A stretch of 33,156 nt of DNA from IMG/VR virus record IMGVR_UViG_3300017971_000589, positions 1-33,156 of that record; one strand, 5' to 3'. A program made the translations under genes and the position numbers. Below the pieces are notes generated by a model. The model ran no database searches, was not told the DNA's origin, and worked only from the letters and a program-made list of their open reading frames with translations. Source of the stretch: a virus. This document shows positions 6,748 through 13,804 of this stretch, one piece after another. Within the stretch, counting starts at the first letter, position 1. Each line of letters begins with the position of its first letter.

Positions 6748-6942
6748 ATGACCAACATCATAGACATCACAGACAGACTGCCCACTGATGAAGATAAGCA
6801 GGCAGCAAGGATTGCAGATGCCATCATTGACAGTGGCAACCTGATTGCAAGGGCAATGGTTGAAGTTGCCGCACAGCAGGCAATTGAAGAACAGGAAGCA
6901 GACTTCCTTGAACTGCTGAAAGAAGAAGGTGTAGAACTATGA
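6748..6942 (+). CDS. Small acidic helical hypothetical protein
   Basis: A 64-residue acidic, Ala/Glu-rich and probably all-helical protein, unrecognised. ATG 6748 lies one base after the previous stop, with GGAG about 10 bases upstream. Its stop overlaps the next start as ATGA, indicating coupled translation in the early operon. Confidence 0.65.
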   Translation: MTNIIDITDRLPTDEDKQAARIADAIIDSGNLIARAMVEVAAQQAIEEQEADFLELLKEEGVEL

Positions 6943-7163
6943 TTGATGTCAGCACACTGAACAAAGGTGACTGGTTAAAGGTCAAGTTTGCAAGTGACAG
7001 GACACAGAATGCTGTGTTTCATGGAACAGACAGGGCAGGCAACCTGAAGGTCAGAAAGTGGTTGGCAACATCTAAAAGAATGACTGGTGTTGTCAGAATC
7101 AAACCTTCAGATGTCCTGTATAAAATGGATCATTCACCCATCAAAGGGGAAGACTACAGATGA
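6939..7163 (+). CDS. Small basic hypothetical protein, SH3-like composition
   Basis: A 74-residue protein, unrecognised, coupled to both neighbours by ATGA overlaps. The sequence L-N-K-G-D-W-L-K-V-K-F-A, then V-F-H-G-T-D-R-A-G-N-L-K-V-R, then G-V-V-R-I-K-P-S-D-V looks like a small all-beta barrel with Lys/Arg-rich strands. A nucleic-acid-binding role is possible, but only by composition. Confidence 0.65.
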   Translation: MIDVSTLNKGDWLKVKFASDRTQNAVFHGTDRAGNLKVRKWLATSKRMTGVVRIKPSDVLYKMDHSPIKGEDYR

Positions 7164-7444
7164 ACACTGACCAAGAAAACTTGTTTGAAATGGATAAGAT
7201 GGAAAACATGAAAAATGATGCCCCCTGCACAGGTTCAGACAATCAAGAAATGAACCTGAAACTTGCTTGCCAGTTGATCACCAAGCACATCAGGTCCACT
7301 GACCTTTATCATGAAATGTTTGGCAAACCTTCTGTCCTTCGGGCATACAATTATTTACAAGAAACAGGTTATCTGTCTGTTGATCTTGATGCCTGTGATG
7401 AAAGGATACAGACATTTGCCAGCAACCCAATTGTTAATGACTAA
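7160..7444 (+). CDS. Hypothetical early protein
   Basis: A 94-residue acidic protein that I do not recognise. The first 30 residues look disordered (Met/Asp/Asn-rich). The rest (L-K-L-A-C-Q-L-I-T-K-H-I, then R-A-Y-N-Y-L-Q-E-T-G-Y-L) looks helical. It overlaps the previous stop as ATGA. Several internal Met codons make the exact start uncertain. Confidence 0.6.
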   Translation: MNTDQENLFEMDKMENMKNDAPCTGSDNQEMNLKLACQLITKHIRSTDLYHEMFGKPSVLRAYNYLQETGYLSVDLDACDERIQTFASNPIVND

Positions 7445-7487
7445 ATTAAAATTAAACACTTATACCCTAATGAGGATGGCAAAAAGA

Positions 7488-7754
7488 ATGGAAATCAAAG
7501 TACACACAAAATGCCCCTATTGTGGGCACCAACAAATCAACATTTTACATGGTGTAACAATGATCACTAACAATGAACTGATCAGATGTGATTCTGATGA
7601 TGGTGGTTGTGATTTTTTATATGCAGTCAGATGGTTTTTAGTTCCAAGTTCTGAATCTTCTGAAATTGCTGCTGAACGAAAAGACTTTGACAAATCAATT
7701 GCAAAGGCAATGATTGAAATTGCAAATGATGATCAACATAGGGAATCATCATGA
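7488..7754 (+). CDS. Zinc-ribbon protein
   Basis: An 88-residue protein with C-P-Y-C-G-H at about residues 9-14 and a second metal pair in C-D-S-D-D-G-G-C at about 34-41, which together make a zinc ribbon. The C-terminal part is helical and acidic. The start is uncertain: ATG codons occur in frame at 7470, 7476 and 7488. 7488 has a GAGG 12 bases upstream and gives a normal N terminus for this kind of protein. It may be a DNA- or RNA-binding regulator. Confidence 0.6.
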   Translation: MEIKVHTKCPYCGHQQINILHGVTMITNNELIRCDSDDGGCDFLYAVRWFLVPSSESSEIAAERKDFDKSIAKAMIEIANDDQHRESS

Positions 7755-8071
7755 TTGGCCCATGTCTTTGTGGTGATCCATATTGCCCCAACTGTGGGGA
7801 TCCTTCACAGGCTGAACTTGCAGATGCCATTGATGCAATGGCAGATGCAGTTTCATCTGTCTTCCAATCACCTTCTGAAGTCACCCTTTTTCAGCAGGCA
7901 GGATTGGCTGCATTGAATGCAGCAAGGGATCTTGTCAAGGATGAAGTTGCACAGGCAAGGGCATCAGATGGTGAATATATAGATTGGTCACAATGCCATA
8001 TGAAGGAATTGGAAGAAAAGATAGAAACCCTTCAGGACAGGATTGAAATCATGAAAGGCAAGGAACTATAA
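7751..8071 (+). CDS. Zinc-ribbon plus coiled-coil small protein
   Basis: A 106-residue protein, ATGA-coupled to the gene before it. The N terminus C-L-C-G-D-P-Y-C-P-N-C-G is a compact Cys4 metal site. Residues about 18-70 are helical and Ala-rich, and about 80-106 form a short amphipathic coiled coil (L-E-E-K-I-E-T-L-Q-D-R-I-E-I-M). Small phage proteins opening with this Cys pattern are common, but no function is known to me. Confidence 0.65.
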   Translation: MIGPCLCGDPYCPNCGDPSQAELADAIDAMADAVSSVFQSPSEVTLFQQAGLAALNAARDLVKDEVAQARASDGEYIDWSQCHMKELEEKIETLQDRIEIMKGKEL

Positions 8072-8075
8072 AAAA

Positions 8076-8825
8076 ATGAAATCAACCTGGCGCATGCTGG
8101 ATTGCTTTGCAGGCATTGGTGGTTTCAGTCTTGGTTTTCAGGCTGCAGGAATTGAAACCTGTGCCTTTGTTGAAAAGGACAAATACTGTCAGAAGGTTCT
8201 GAAAAAACACTGGCCTGAATTGCCAATAATTGAGGATATAAAACATGTCACAAAGGAAAGATTTGATTCAGATGGAATTGATACCCCAAACATCATCTGT
8301 GGCGGGTTCCCATGCCAAGACATATCAACAACCAAAGTACATGGAAAAAGATCAGGAATCCATGGAAGCAGATCAGGATTGTTTTTTGAATTGTTGCGAG
8401 TTGTTAGCGAAATTAGACCAAAATACTTGGTCATGGAAAATGTCACAGGGTTGCTTACTGGAAACAATGGGCAGTGGTTCGGGAGAATCCTTTCTGAATT
8501 GGAACAGGTCGGGTATTGCTGTGAATGGCATTGCATACATGCTGCCAGTTTTGGTGCCATCCATCAAAGGGATCGAGTCTGGTTTATTGCCCACCCCAAC
8601 AGCAAGGGATTACAAGGACGGGAAAAAACCATTTTACAGAAACGGCATATTACAGAAGGACACACTAGGCAGGGCATTAGGTGGCAGTCCAAATCCAGAA
8701 TTTGTAGAGTGGCTGATGGCATTCCCAACAGGGTGGACAGACTTAGAACACTAGGAAATGCGATTTTCCCGCCAATTGCAGAATGCATTGCAGGAGCAAT
8801 TATTGAACATGAAAAATCTAATTGA
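8076..8825 (+). CDS. DNA (cytosine-5) methyltransferase
   Basis: A 249-residue protein carrying the C5-MTase motifs in order: motif I L-D-C-F-A-G-I-G-G-F at 8-17 (AdoMet binding), motif IV G-G-F-P-C-Q at 76-81 with catalytic Cys80, motif VI E-N-V at 121-123, motif VIII Q-R-D-R-V-W-F at 164-170, and a motif X-like L-G-N-A-x-x-P-P-I-A-E at 226-236. The region between VIII and X, which reads the target, is only about 50 residues, so this is a short monofunctional enzyme. No restriction partner lies beside it, so it is probably an orphan protecting phage DNA. Its recognition site cannot be read from sequence. The same DNA is also open in the +1 frame (8245-8754), where the end resembles a conserved segment of other phage MTases. 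Confidence 0.93.
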   Translation: MKSTWRMLDCFAGIGGFSLGFQAAGIETCAFVEKDKYCQKVLKKHWPELPIIEDIKHVTKERFDSDGIDTPNIICGGFPCQDISTTKVHGKRSGIHGSRSGLFFELLRVVSEIRPKYLVMENVTGLLTGNNGQWFGRILSELEQVGYCCEWHCIHAASFGAIHQRDRVWFIAHPNSKGLQGREKTILQKRHITEGHTRQGIRWQSKSRICRVADGIPNRVDRLRTLGNAIFPPIAECIAGAIIEHEKSN

Positions 8826-8910
8826 AGATTTCTTTTGGTCACTGGTGATCCTTGTTGTGATCATTGGTGGATTTCTGGTGTTGTCTGAATGGGCAATTTT
8901 TCGAGGGTAA
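8809..8910 (+). CDS. Tiny single-pass membrane protein
   Basis: A 33-residue ORF starting inside the end of the methyltransferase gene (17-base overlap). After M-K-N-L-I-E-D-F-F-W comes a hydrophobic run of about 16 residues (S-L-V-I-L-V-V-I-I-G-G-F-L-V-L) and a short tail ending in R-G. The predicted single helix and tight packing support a real gene. Function unknown. Confidence 0.55.
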   Translation: MKNLIEDFFWSLVILVVIIGGFLVLSEWAIFRG

Positions 8911-8914
8911 TAAA

Positions 8915-9022
8915 ATGAATCAGGATGAAATGCAAAACACATTTGTTGGGTGGTGCATGGTTGCTGCAATGGTTGTCATGATTTTAATTATTGGATGGGT
9001 GGCATATGAACTGGTTTCATGA
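8915..9022 (+). CDS. Tiny single-pass membrane protein
   Basis: A 35-residue ORF with a polar N terminus (M-N-Q-D-E-M-Q-N) and a hydrophobic stretch of about 20 residues rich in Met, Val, Ile and Ala. It begins four bases after the previous mini-protein stops and overlaps the next gene. A weak purine stretch (GAGGG) precedes the start by about 9 bases. Paired tiny membrane proteins in early operons may alter host membranes or act in exclusion; that is inference. Confidence 0.5.
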   Translation: MNQDEMQNTFVGWCMVAAMVVMILIIGWVAYELVS

Positions 9023-9239
9023 ACTTCCAACATCGCCAGGTTGGTATTGGCGTTTGTTTTGGCGTGAAGCAGATGCAATACCGCATGTTGTTTACATCTG
9101 CAACATACCATCATTGCCTTCATTGGGTGTGATGACTACCAACAGCATTGATTGGAATCCATTAGAAGACTTTGATTCTAGGGAATGTGCATGGATCAAA
9201 ATTGAAGAACCACCACAACACAAGGGACAGCCTAAATGA
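9006..9239 (+). CDS. Hypothetical early protein, Trp-rich
   Basis: A 77-residue protein, unrecognised. ATG 9006 (M-N-W-F-H-E-L-P) is preferred over the in-frame 8991 because GGGTGG lies just upstream. It has nine Trp/Tyr residues (P-G-W-Y-W-R-L-F-W near the N terminus) and ends E-C-A-W-I-K-I-E-E-P-P. The W-x-E-L-P-x-x-P-G-W-Y-W opening is frequent among small phage proteins of unknown role. Confidence 0.6.
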   Translation: MNWFHELPTSPGWYWRLFWREADAIPHVVYICNIPSLPSLGVMTTNSIDWNPLEDFDSRECAWIKIEEPPQHKGQPK

Positions 9240-9577
9240 AAACATTTGAAGAAAGATTTGATGCCCTGCCGAAATGGGCAAAGGACCACATCAAAGGACT
9301 GAACAAAGACATCAAGGATCTGACAGAAGCATTGGCAATTGAAAGGGAATATGACACAGGATCTGGCAGGATTAAACTGCTAAAAAATGAATCAGTTGGG
9401 CAAGTCACACTGCCTGATGACATCAGTATTGAATTTGACCTTCCTGAAAGGTCTTCATGTATGCACATGAATTGGTTTGAGGATCAGCAATATGGTCAAC
9501 ATGTCAGGATATATGCATCAGGATCCTTGCAGGTTTTGCCAATGGCAGCAAATTCAGTTTATCTGATTGGTGATTGA
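9236..9577 (+). CDS. Hypothetical early protein
   Basis: A 113-residue protein that I do not recognise, ATGA-coupled to the preceding gene. Residues 1-40 form a charged helix (F-D-A-L-P-K-W-A-K-D-H-I-K-G-L-N-K-D-I), and residues 50-113 are beta-rich. It sits directly upstream of the exonuclease gene, so a role in recombination or replication is possible but untested. Confidence 0.6.
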   Translation: MKTFEERFDALPKWAKDHIKGLNKDIKDLTEALAIEREYDTGSGRIKLLKNESVGQVTLPDDISIEFDLPERSSCMHMNWFEDQQYGQHVRIYASGSLQVLPMAANSVYLIGD

Positions 9578-9578
9578 C

Positions 9579-10460
9579 ATGCTGACTGCTGAACAGAAAG
9601 CAGAAAGAATGCAAGGCATTGGTGGCAGTGATGCTGCCACTGTCCTTGGTTTCAATCCATACAAAACACCATATGAACTATGGGCAGAAAAAACCGGAAA
9701 GGTTGAACCTGATGATCTGTCTGATCAGAAGAACATCATTTTTGGTCATGCACTTGAACCTGTAATTGCTGTCATGTATCAGGAAGAAACAGGCAACAAG
9801 GTCAGAAGGAACAACAAAACACTGACCAATGACAAATATCCCCTGTTGATTGGTCACATTGACAGGGATGTTGTCGGGCAGAAGAAACTGTTGGAAATCA
9901 AAAATGTTGGTTGGAGAATGAAAGAGTATTGGGGCCAACCTGGCACTGATGAAGTTGCATCCTATTACTTGCCACAGGTCCATGTTTACATGATGTTGCT
10001 GGACTATGAATCAGCAGATGTTGCTGCATATTTTGGTGGTGATGATCTTGCCATTTACACTGTTGAAAGAAATGAAAGGTTCAACACAGTCATGTATGAC
10101 AAAATCCATGATTTCTGGAATGACTATGTTGTTTCAGATGTTGCGCCACCAATGGACTATGGACAAAGATCAACAACAGAATTCCTGAAACGTTTATATC
10201 CTGATGTTGAAGATGTTGAAGTTGATCTTTCAACAGATCTGTTTTATTGGCACAAGGTAAAACTTGATGCACAGAATCAGGTGAAAAAGTATCAGGCTGT
10301 GGTTGATGGTTGCACTAACAGAATCAGGCAAGCAATGGAAACTGCCAACTTTGGCAGGTTCCCTGATGGAAGTGGATACACAAGGAAAGTGGTCAAAAGA
10401 AGGGGATTCACAGTTGAACCTAGTGAATATGTGAAACTAACATTCAAAAAAGGGGAATAA
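9579..10460 (+). CDS. YqaJ-type viral recombinase exonuclease
   Basis: A 293-residue PD-(D/E)XK nuclease of the YqaJ/lambda-exonuclease family. It has the family opening G-I-G-G-S-D-A-A at 13-20, followed by P-Y-E-L-W at 31-35. Glu60 lies in H-A-L-E-P, Asp95 in I-G-H-I-D, and Glu106/Lys108 in L-E-I-K. L-P-Q-V-H-V-Y-M-M follows at about 130. Family members digest 5' strands of duplex ends to expose single-stranded DNA for a partner annealing protein, here the RecT-like gene two genes downstream. The ATG lies one base after the previous stop; a GTG four codons upstream is an alternative start. Confidence 0.9.
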   Translation: MLTAEQKAERMQGIGGSDAATVLGFNPYKTPYELWAEKTGKVEPDDLSDQKNIIFGHALEPVIAVMYQEETGNKVRRNNKTLTNDKYPLLIGHIDRDVVGQKKLLEIKNVGWRMKEYWGQPGTDEVASYYLPQVHVYMMLLDYESADVAAYFGGDDLAIYTVERNERFNTVMYDKIHDFWNDYVVSDVAPPMDYGQRSTTEFLKRLYPDVEDVEVDLSTDLFYWHKVKLDAQNQVKKYQAVVDGCTNRIRQAMETANFGRFPDGSGYTRKVVKRRGFTVEPSEYVKLTFKKGE

Positions 10461-10464
10461 AGGT

Positions 10465-10677
10465 ATGGCACAGAATGATACAGTTGTTCAAGGACTTGAC
10501 AACTCACAACAACCAATCAGCAACCTTGCAAAGTTGATTCAACAGCACTTTGAAAGAACTGGTGAAAGAGTCACACATGTTGATTTTGAATGGATAAAGG
10601 CAAAATCAGCAGGACCGGGATTGACATTTGTGCTGACTAACTACACCACCACCACTGAAAAAACCAAACTTGCTTGA
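10465..10677 (+). CDS. Small protein between exonuclease and annealing protein
   Basis: A 70-residue protein, unrecognised, preceded by an AAAGG ribosome site. It has a helix L-A-K-L-I-Q-Q-H-F-E-R-T-G followed by D-F-E-W-I-K and an F-V-L-T-N-Y strand. Its position between YqaJ and RecT-like genes suggests an accessory factor in the same recombination cassette. Confidence 0.65.
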   Translation: MAQNDTVVQGLDNSQQPISNLAKLIQQHFERTGERVTHVDFEWIKAKSAGPGLTFVLTNYTTTTEKTKLA

Positions 10678-10689
10678 GGACACCACATC

Positions 10690-11523
10690 ATGAATGAACT
10701 TCAGACACAATCAACCACCTTCAACCTGACACCAACAAGCCTGTCAGAAGCAATGGACCTTGCAAACCTGATTGCAGAAAGTGACATTTGCCCAAAGGAT
10801 TACCAGAAAAAAGCAGGCAATGTGCTTGTTGCTGTCCAGATGGGAGCAGAACTTGGATTGCAACCAATGCAGGCACTGCAAAACATTGCTGTCATCAATG
10901 GCAGACCTTCTGTTTGGGGTGATTCCATGCTTGCCCTTGCCATGGCAAATCCTGCCTTTGAAGACATCAAGGAAACCTTTGATGATGACACCATGACAGC
11001 AACCTGTGTCATTAAAAGGAAAGGAATGTCAGGTGTTGAAAGGAAGTTTTCACAAGAAGATGCAGTTCAGGCAAATCTGTGGAGTAAATCAGGACCATGG
11101 AAGCAATACCCTAAAAGGATGCTGCAAATGCGTGCAAGGGGATTCTGTTTGCGGGATGCCTTCCCTGATGCACTTAGGGGACTGATCACAGCAGAAGAAG
11201 CAGTTGATCTACCACCAGAACCTGAAAAGGACATCACTTCTACATCAACCATTGTGGTTGAAGGTAGCAGGACTGATGCACTTGCCGCATCACTTGAACA
11301 GGTTGACAAGGAATCAGGGGAAATCATTCAGGCTGATGATAATGATCCACCCCCTATTGTTGAAACTGAAGAAGGCAAACTTCTGCAAAGGATTCAGGAT
11401 GCAGAAGATAATGAAGAACTGATGTCAGTTGCTGATGACCTGTCAAAATCCAAGATGGAAAAGGAAGCAATTTCAAGGGTCAGGCAGGCAATGTCAATAA
11501 AATATCAGGAACTTTCCGCATGA
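10690..11523 (+). CDS. RecT-like single-strand annealing protein
   Basis: A 277-residue protein. Residues about 45-80 carry V-Q-M-G-A-E-L-G-L-Q-P-M-Q-A-L-Q followed by V-I-N-G-R-P-S-V-W-G-D, the signature I associate with the RecT family of phage annealing proteins. The core (1-180) includes a W-K-Q-Y-P-K-R-M-L-Q-M-R-A-R helix near 137-150. The C-terminal 90 residues are acidic and variable. It should coat single strands made by the YqaJ-like exonuclease and anneal them to homologous DNA. Its stop overlaps the next start as ATGA. Confidence 0.85.
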   Translation: MNELQTQSTTFNLTPTSLSEAMDLANLIAESDICPKDYQKKAGNVLVAVQMGAELGLQPMQALQNIAVINGRPSVWGDSMLALAMANPAFEDIKETFDDDTMTATCVIKRKGMSGVERKFSQEDAVQANLWSKSGPWKQYPKRMLQMRARGFCLRDAFPDALRGLITAEEAVDLPPEPEKDITSTSTIVVEGSRTDALAASLEQVDKESGEIIQADDNDPPPIVETEEGKLLQRIQDAEDNEELMSVADDLSKSKMEKEAISRVRQAMSIKYQELSA

Positions 11524-11684
11524 TGGATGAAGCAGAAAGACTTGAACTGAAAGTCAGAAGACACCATTCACAATGGGTCAGGGTGTTGTGTGATCTATTT
11601 GCATACAGCATTGCAATTGGTGTGCCTTGGTTCATCGGAATTCTTGTGATCATTGACGCAATAAGGGGACATTACAATGTATAG
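11520..11684 (+). CDS. Small membrane protein
   Basis: A 54-residue ORF coupled by ATGA to the annealing-protein gene. The N-terminal half is charged (E-R-L-E-L-K-V-R-R-H-H). The C-terminal half holds a hydrophobic segment of about 22 residues (I-A-I-G-V-P-W-F-I-G-I-L-V-I-I), giving one predicted membrane helix. It overlaps the next gene by 8 bases. Function unknown; it is the third tiny membrane protein in this operon. Confidence 0.55.
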   Translation: MMDEAERLELKVRRHHSQWVRVLCDLFAYSIAIGVPWFIGILVIIDAIRGHYNV

Positions 11685-12186
11685 ATCAAGGGCAGAACAG
11701 ATGGCACCACAACAACCAGCAATCACACTGACAGACCTTGAATGCAGGATTGCCACTAATGCTGGCAGGGTCATTCATAATCAACACAAGAACAATGGAA
11801 CACCCGATAAAAAAATCACTCCCAAAGATGGGTTGAAAATCCTGATTGATGGTATTGCTGCAGAAATGGCAATCGCCAGGTTGCTGAATATCTATCCACT
11901 AACAATGACAGGTGAAGTCAAAATTCATGATCTGATCAAAGATGGAATGACAATTGATGTCAAGAATGCCTATGGCAGAAACCATGGATTGCTAGTGCCA
12001 AAGCACAAGTTTGATGAAGGAAAGACATGTGACATTTACATTTTGACAATTGGTGAAATGCCACATTTTGAATTTAAAGGGTTTGCATTTTCACAGCAGG
12101 TGTTTACAAAGGAAAATATCACTGATCTTGGATATGGACCAACATATCTATTGGATCAGTGGAAACTGTCAAAACACCTTCCTTGA
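11677..12186 (+). CDS. Possible PD-(D/E)XK-fold nuclease, last early gene
   Basis: A 169-residue protein not firmly recognised. It has a helix with an acidic residue (I-A-A-E-M-A-I-A-R-L-L, about 66-76), then T-I-D-V-K-N-A at about 91-97. After that comes L-L-V-P-K-H-K, D-I-Y-I-L-T-I, and F-E-F-K-G-F. The order Glu-helix, D-x-K strand, hydrophobic strand resembles small PD-(D/E)XK nucleases of phages. Nothing biochemical can be read directly. It is the last gene before the early-operon terminator. Confidence 0.55.
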   Translation: MYRSRAEQMAPQQPAITLTDLECRIATNAGRVIHNQHKNNGTPDKKITPKDGLKILIDGIAAEMAIARLLNIYPLTMTGEVKIHDLIKDGMTIDVKNAYGRNHGLLVPKHKFDEGKTCDIYILTIGEMPHFEFKGFAFSQQVFTKENITDLGYGPTYLLDQWKLSKHLP

Positions 12187-12226
12187 TTTCCACCCCCTGC
12201 AGGTTTCCATAAACATCATTTGAATT

Positions 12227-12252
12227 GCCCCCCCTGCAGGGGGCATTTTTTT
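12227..12252 (+). terminator. Early-operon terminator at the convergence point
   Basis: GCCCCC (12227-12232) and GGGGGC (12239-12244) form a six-base stem with loop CCTGCA, followed by A and seven T (12246-12252). It ends rightward transcription 40 bases past the last early gene. It faces the final late gene, whose stop is at 12251, so it also limits convergent transcription. Confidence 0.85.
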
Positions 12253-12622
12253 ATTTGCCTTTATAGGAATTCATCCCGTTGACACCAAAGGATGCTGTCA
12301 CAATGGATCCCCATGCTGTAGTAATGGGTAGAAACAGTCCTGTCATTGCTTCAATTGCTTCCTTGGACTGCATTTCAGCACCACCAACATCAAATGAATG
12401 GAAAAATATCAGGATTGTTGTTGCCACTAAATAGAAACCATATGCCTTTGATGCAAACCTTGAAAGATCACGCCTCATATTCCCATTGGGATCAAGTGTT
12501 TTGACAAACAATGACCTTGCTTCTGCTTCATCCCTTGATGTTTCTATTGCTTCAATGGCAATCCTTTCAACAGATCCCATCACACCAGATCCAAACAATG
12601 CCTTGAATATACCTAACATCAT
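12251..12622 (-). CDS. Holin, GTA-type three-helix family
   Basis: A 123-residue protein with a charged helical region (residues about 15-55, R-D-E-A-E-A-R-S-L-F) followed by two clear hydrophobic helices, near 62-80 (Y-G-F-Y-L-V-A-T-T-I-L-I-F-F) and 95-115 (L-F-L-P-I-T-T-A-W-G-S-I-V-T-A-S-F-G-V). The arrangement fits the 'holin of 3TMs' family described for gene transfer agents and related phages. It would permeabilise the inner membrane and release the lysozyme. Its ATG overlaps the previous stop (ATGA), closing the lysis cassette. Confidence 0.75.
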   Translation of the reverse strand: MMLGIFKALFGSGVMGSVERIAIEAIETSRDEAEARSLFVKTLDPNGNMRRDLSRFASKAYGFYLVATTILIFFHSFDVGGAEMQSKEAIEAMTGLFLPITTAWGSIVTASFGVNGMNSYKGK

Positions 12623-12888
12623 TCACCCCCTTTTGAAACTTCAGACTGAATTTCAATCAACATTTTCATCTGTTCATTCTGCAGAATCCTTTGCTCTTTC
12701 CTGTAATCCTTGAAATCTGCTTTCAGTTCCTGCTGCTGCTGTATCATCATTTGCTGAACTGCTTCATTTCTTTCAACCTTGTTTTCAGTTGCATTTGCCA
12801 TTGCTAACAAAGAAACTGCAAGTGTAATTGTTGTCAGCACATGACCAATCTGAAAAACAGGCCTGTTCATATTGCCTTGTATATTCAT
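12619..12888 (-). CDS. Membrane-anchored coiled-coil protein, i-spanin-like
   Basis: An 89-residue protein. ATG 12888 overlaps the lysozyme stop as ATGA; longer in-frame starts would run into the lysozyme gene. A membrane helix at about residues 11-31 (I-G-H-V-L-T-T-I-T-L-A-V-S-L-L-A-M) is followed by a long charged coiled coil (Q-Q-Q-Q-E-L-K-A-D-F-K-D-Y-R-K-E-Q-R). That topology matches inner-membrane spanins, which fuse inner and outer membranes in the last step of lysis. I find no lipoprotein partner, so the call rests on topology and position. Confidence 0.55.
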   Translation of the reverse strand: MNIQGNMNRPVFQIGHVLTTITLAVSLLAMANATENKVERNEAVQQMMIQQQQELKADFKDYRKEQRILQNEQMKMLIEIQSEVSKGGE

Positions 12889-13304
12889 ACTGCCACCCCT
12901 GATGCCATCATCTGTGCCAATTCCTGTGCCCTGCCACCAACTTGATCTGCCCAAACACTATTCAACATTTCTGCTGCAGCCTGATCAAATTTTCCTTCTT
13001 GAATATATCCAATGGTTTTCTTGAATTCACCAAACCCTGTCAAACCAAGATTGAAAATCATGTTAATAATGACTTCCTGCCTGACATCATCAAGTGAATC
13101 AAACCACCAAAACTTCTTTCTTGCCCCTTCAACTGCTGCTTGAATATCCTGTGATAACAGAATTCTTGCTTCACTTTGACTAATGCCAACATCTTCAAGG
13201 TTCCTGCCAATACCAATTGTCAGTTTTCCAACTGTGTCATGGTACGGAAACTGTTTGAACCCTTCATGCTTCACCAGTGTTTCTGTCAGTCGCGCCAGGT
13301 TCAT
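12885..13304 (-). CDS. Endolysin, GH24 (T4-type) lysozyme
   Basis: A 139-residue muramidase. The GH24 catalytic pattern is intact: Glu14 in H-E-G-F, Asp23 in Y-H-D-T, and Thr29 in L-T-I-G-I-G, with the canonical 8- and 5-residue spacings. A-R-I-L-L-S and F-N-L-G-L-T-G-F follow as expected. ATG 13304 is chosen because it overlaps the upstream stop as ATGA; an ATG 15 bases earlier is possible. No signal peptide or anchor is visible, so export should depend on the holin. Confidence 0.92.
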   Translation of the reverse strand: MNLARLTETLVKHEGFKQFPYHDTVGKLTIGIGRNLEDVGISQSEARILLSQDIQAAVEGARKKFWWFDSLDDVRQEVIINMIFNLGLTGFGEFKKTIGYIQEGKFDQAAAEMLNSVWADQVGGRAQELAQMMASGVAV

Positions 13305-13612
13305 AATGCCTTCCCCCAATGGTATGTTGGTGTATTGAAATCCTGATGTTTATTTTCAAGAAATCTTTCAATATATCTGATCCTTTTCCTTGTTGCTTCT
13401 GGTGGTATCATGGTGTTATGCATTTTGAACCGTTGATCAACATAATCCATCACCCTTTCTTCAAGTCTTTCTGCATCATGCCCTGTGAATGGGTCATATC
13501 TGATTGAAGTTGTTTTTTGAATTCCCTGATTAATACCAACAGAACTGACTAAACCTGCCAAGAACCAACCAACCAATTTCCTTTGATATGAAATAAAATC
13601 ATCATCTGACAT
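13301..13612 (-). CDS. Small membrane protein of lysis cassette
   Basis: A 103-residue protein. ATG 13612 is preferred because AAAGGG lies 8 bases upstream; a GTG at 13633 gives a longer form. A hydrophobic segment at about residues 15-33 (L-V-G-W-F-L-A-G-L-V-S-S-V-G-I) is followed by a polar, Arg-rich domain with a helix V-M-D-Y-V-D-Q-R-F. It is coupled to the lysozyme by ATGA. It may be an antiholin or second holin, or a virion-associated membrane protein; not recognised. Confidence 0.55.
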   Translation of the reverse strand: MSDDDFISYQRKLVGWFLAGLVSSVGINQGIQKTTSIRYDPFTGHDAERLEERVMDYVDQRFKMHNTMIPPEATRKRIRYIERFLENKHQDFNTPTYHWGKAL

Positions 13613-13666
13613 TCTGTGCCCTTTGTGTTTCACACATACCTGTGTCTTCTGACTTCTTCCTGAAGA

Positions 13667-13804
13667 TTAGAATAAACCGTATATTTTCCAAAGTTCCCCA
13701 TAATCAGAAACATTGAAAAAGTATTGTGGAAACAGGAACTGCAGGATGATCAGCACCACAGCAACTGCCATGATGATGGTCAGTATTTTTTTAAGCAGTG
13801 TCAT
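13667..13804 (-). CDS. Tiny membrane protein upstream of lysis genes
   Basis: A 45-residue ORF. It starts with M-T-L-L-K-K and has a hydrophobic helix of about 20 residues (I-L-T-I-I-M-A-V-A-V-V-L-I-I-L). An aromatic C-terminal tail ends in K-I-Y-G-L-F. It overlaps the end of the upstream gene by 14 bases, typical of coupled phage genes. It may take part in lysis, or act as a holin/antiholin; function is inferred only from location. Confidence 0.5.
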   Translation of the reverse strand: MTLLKKILTIIMAVAVVLIILQFLFPQYFFNVSDYGELWKIYGLF

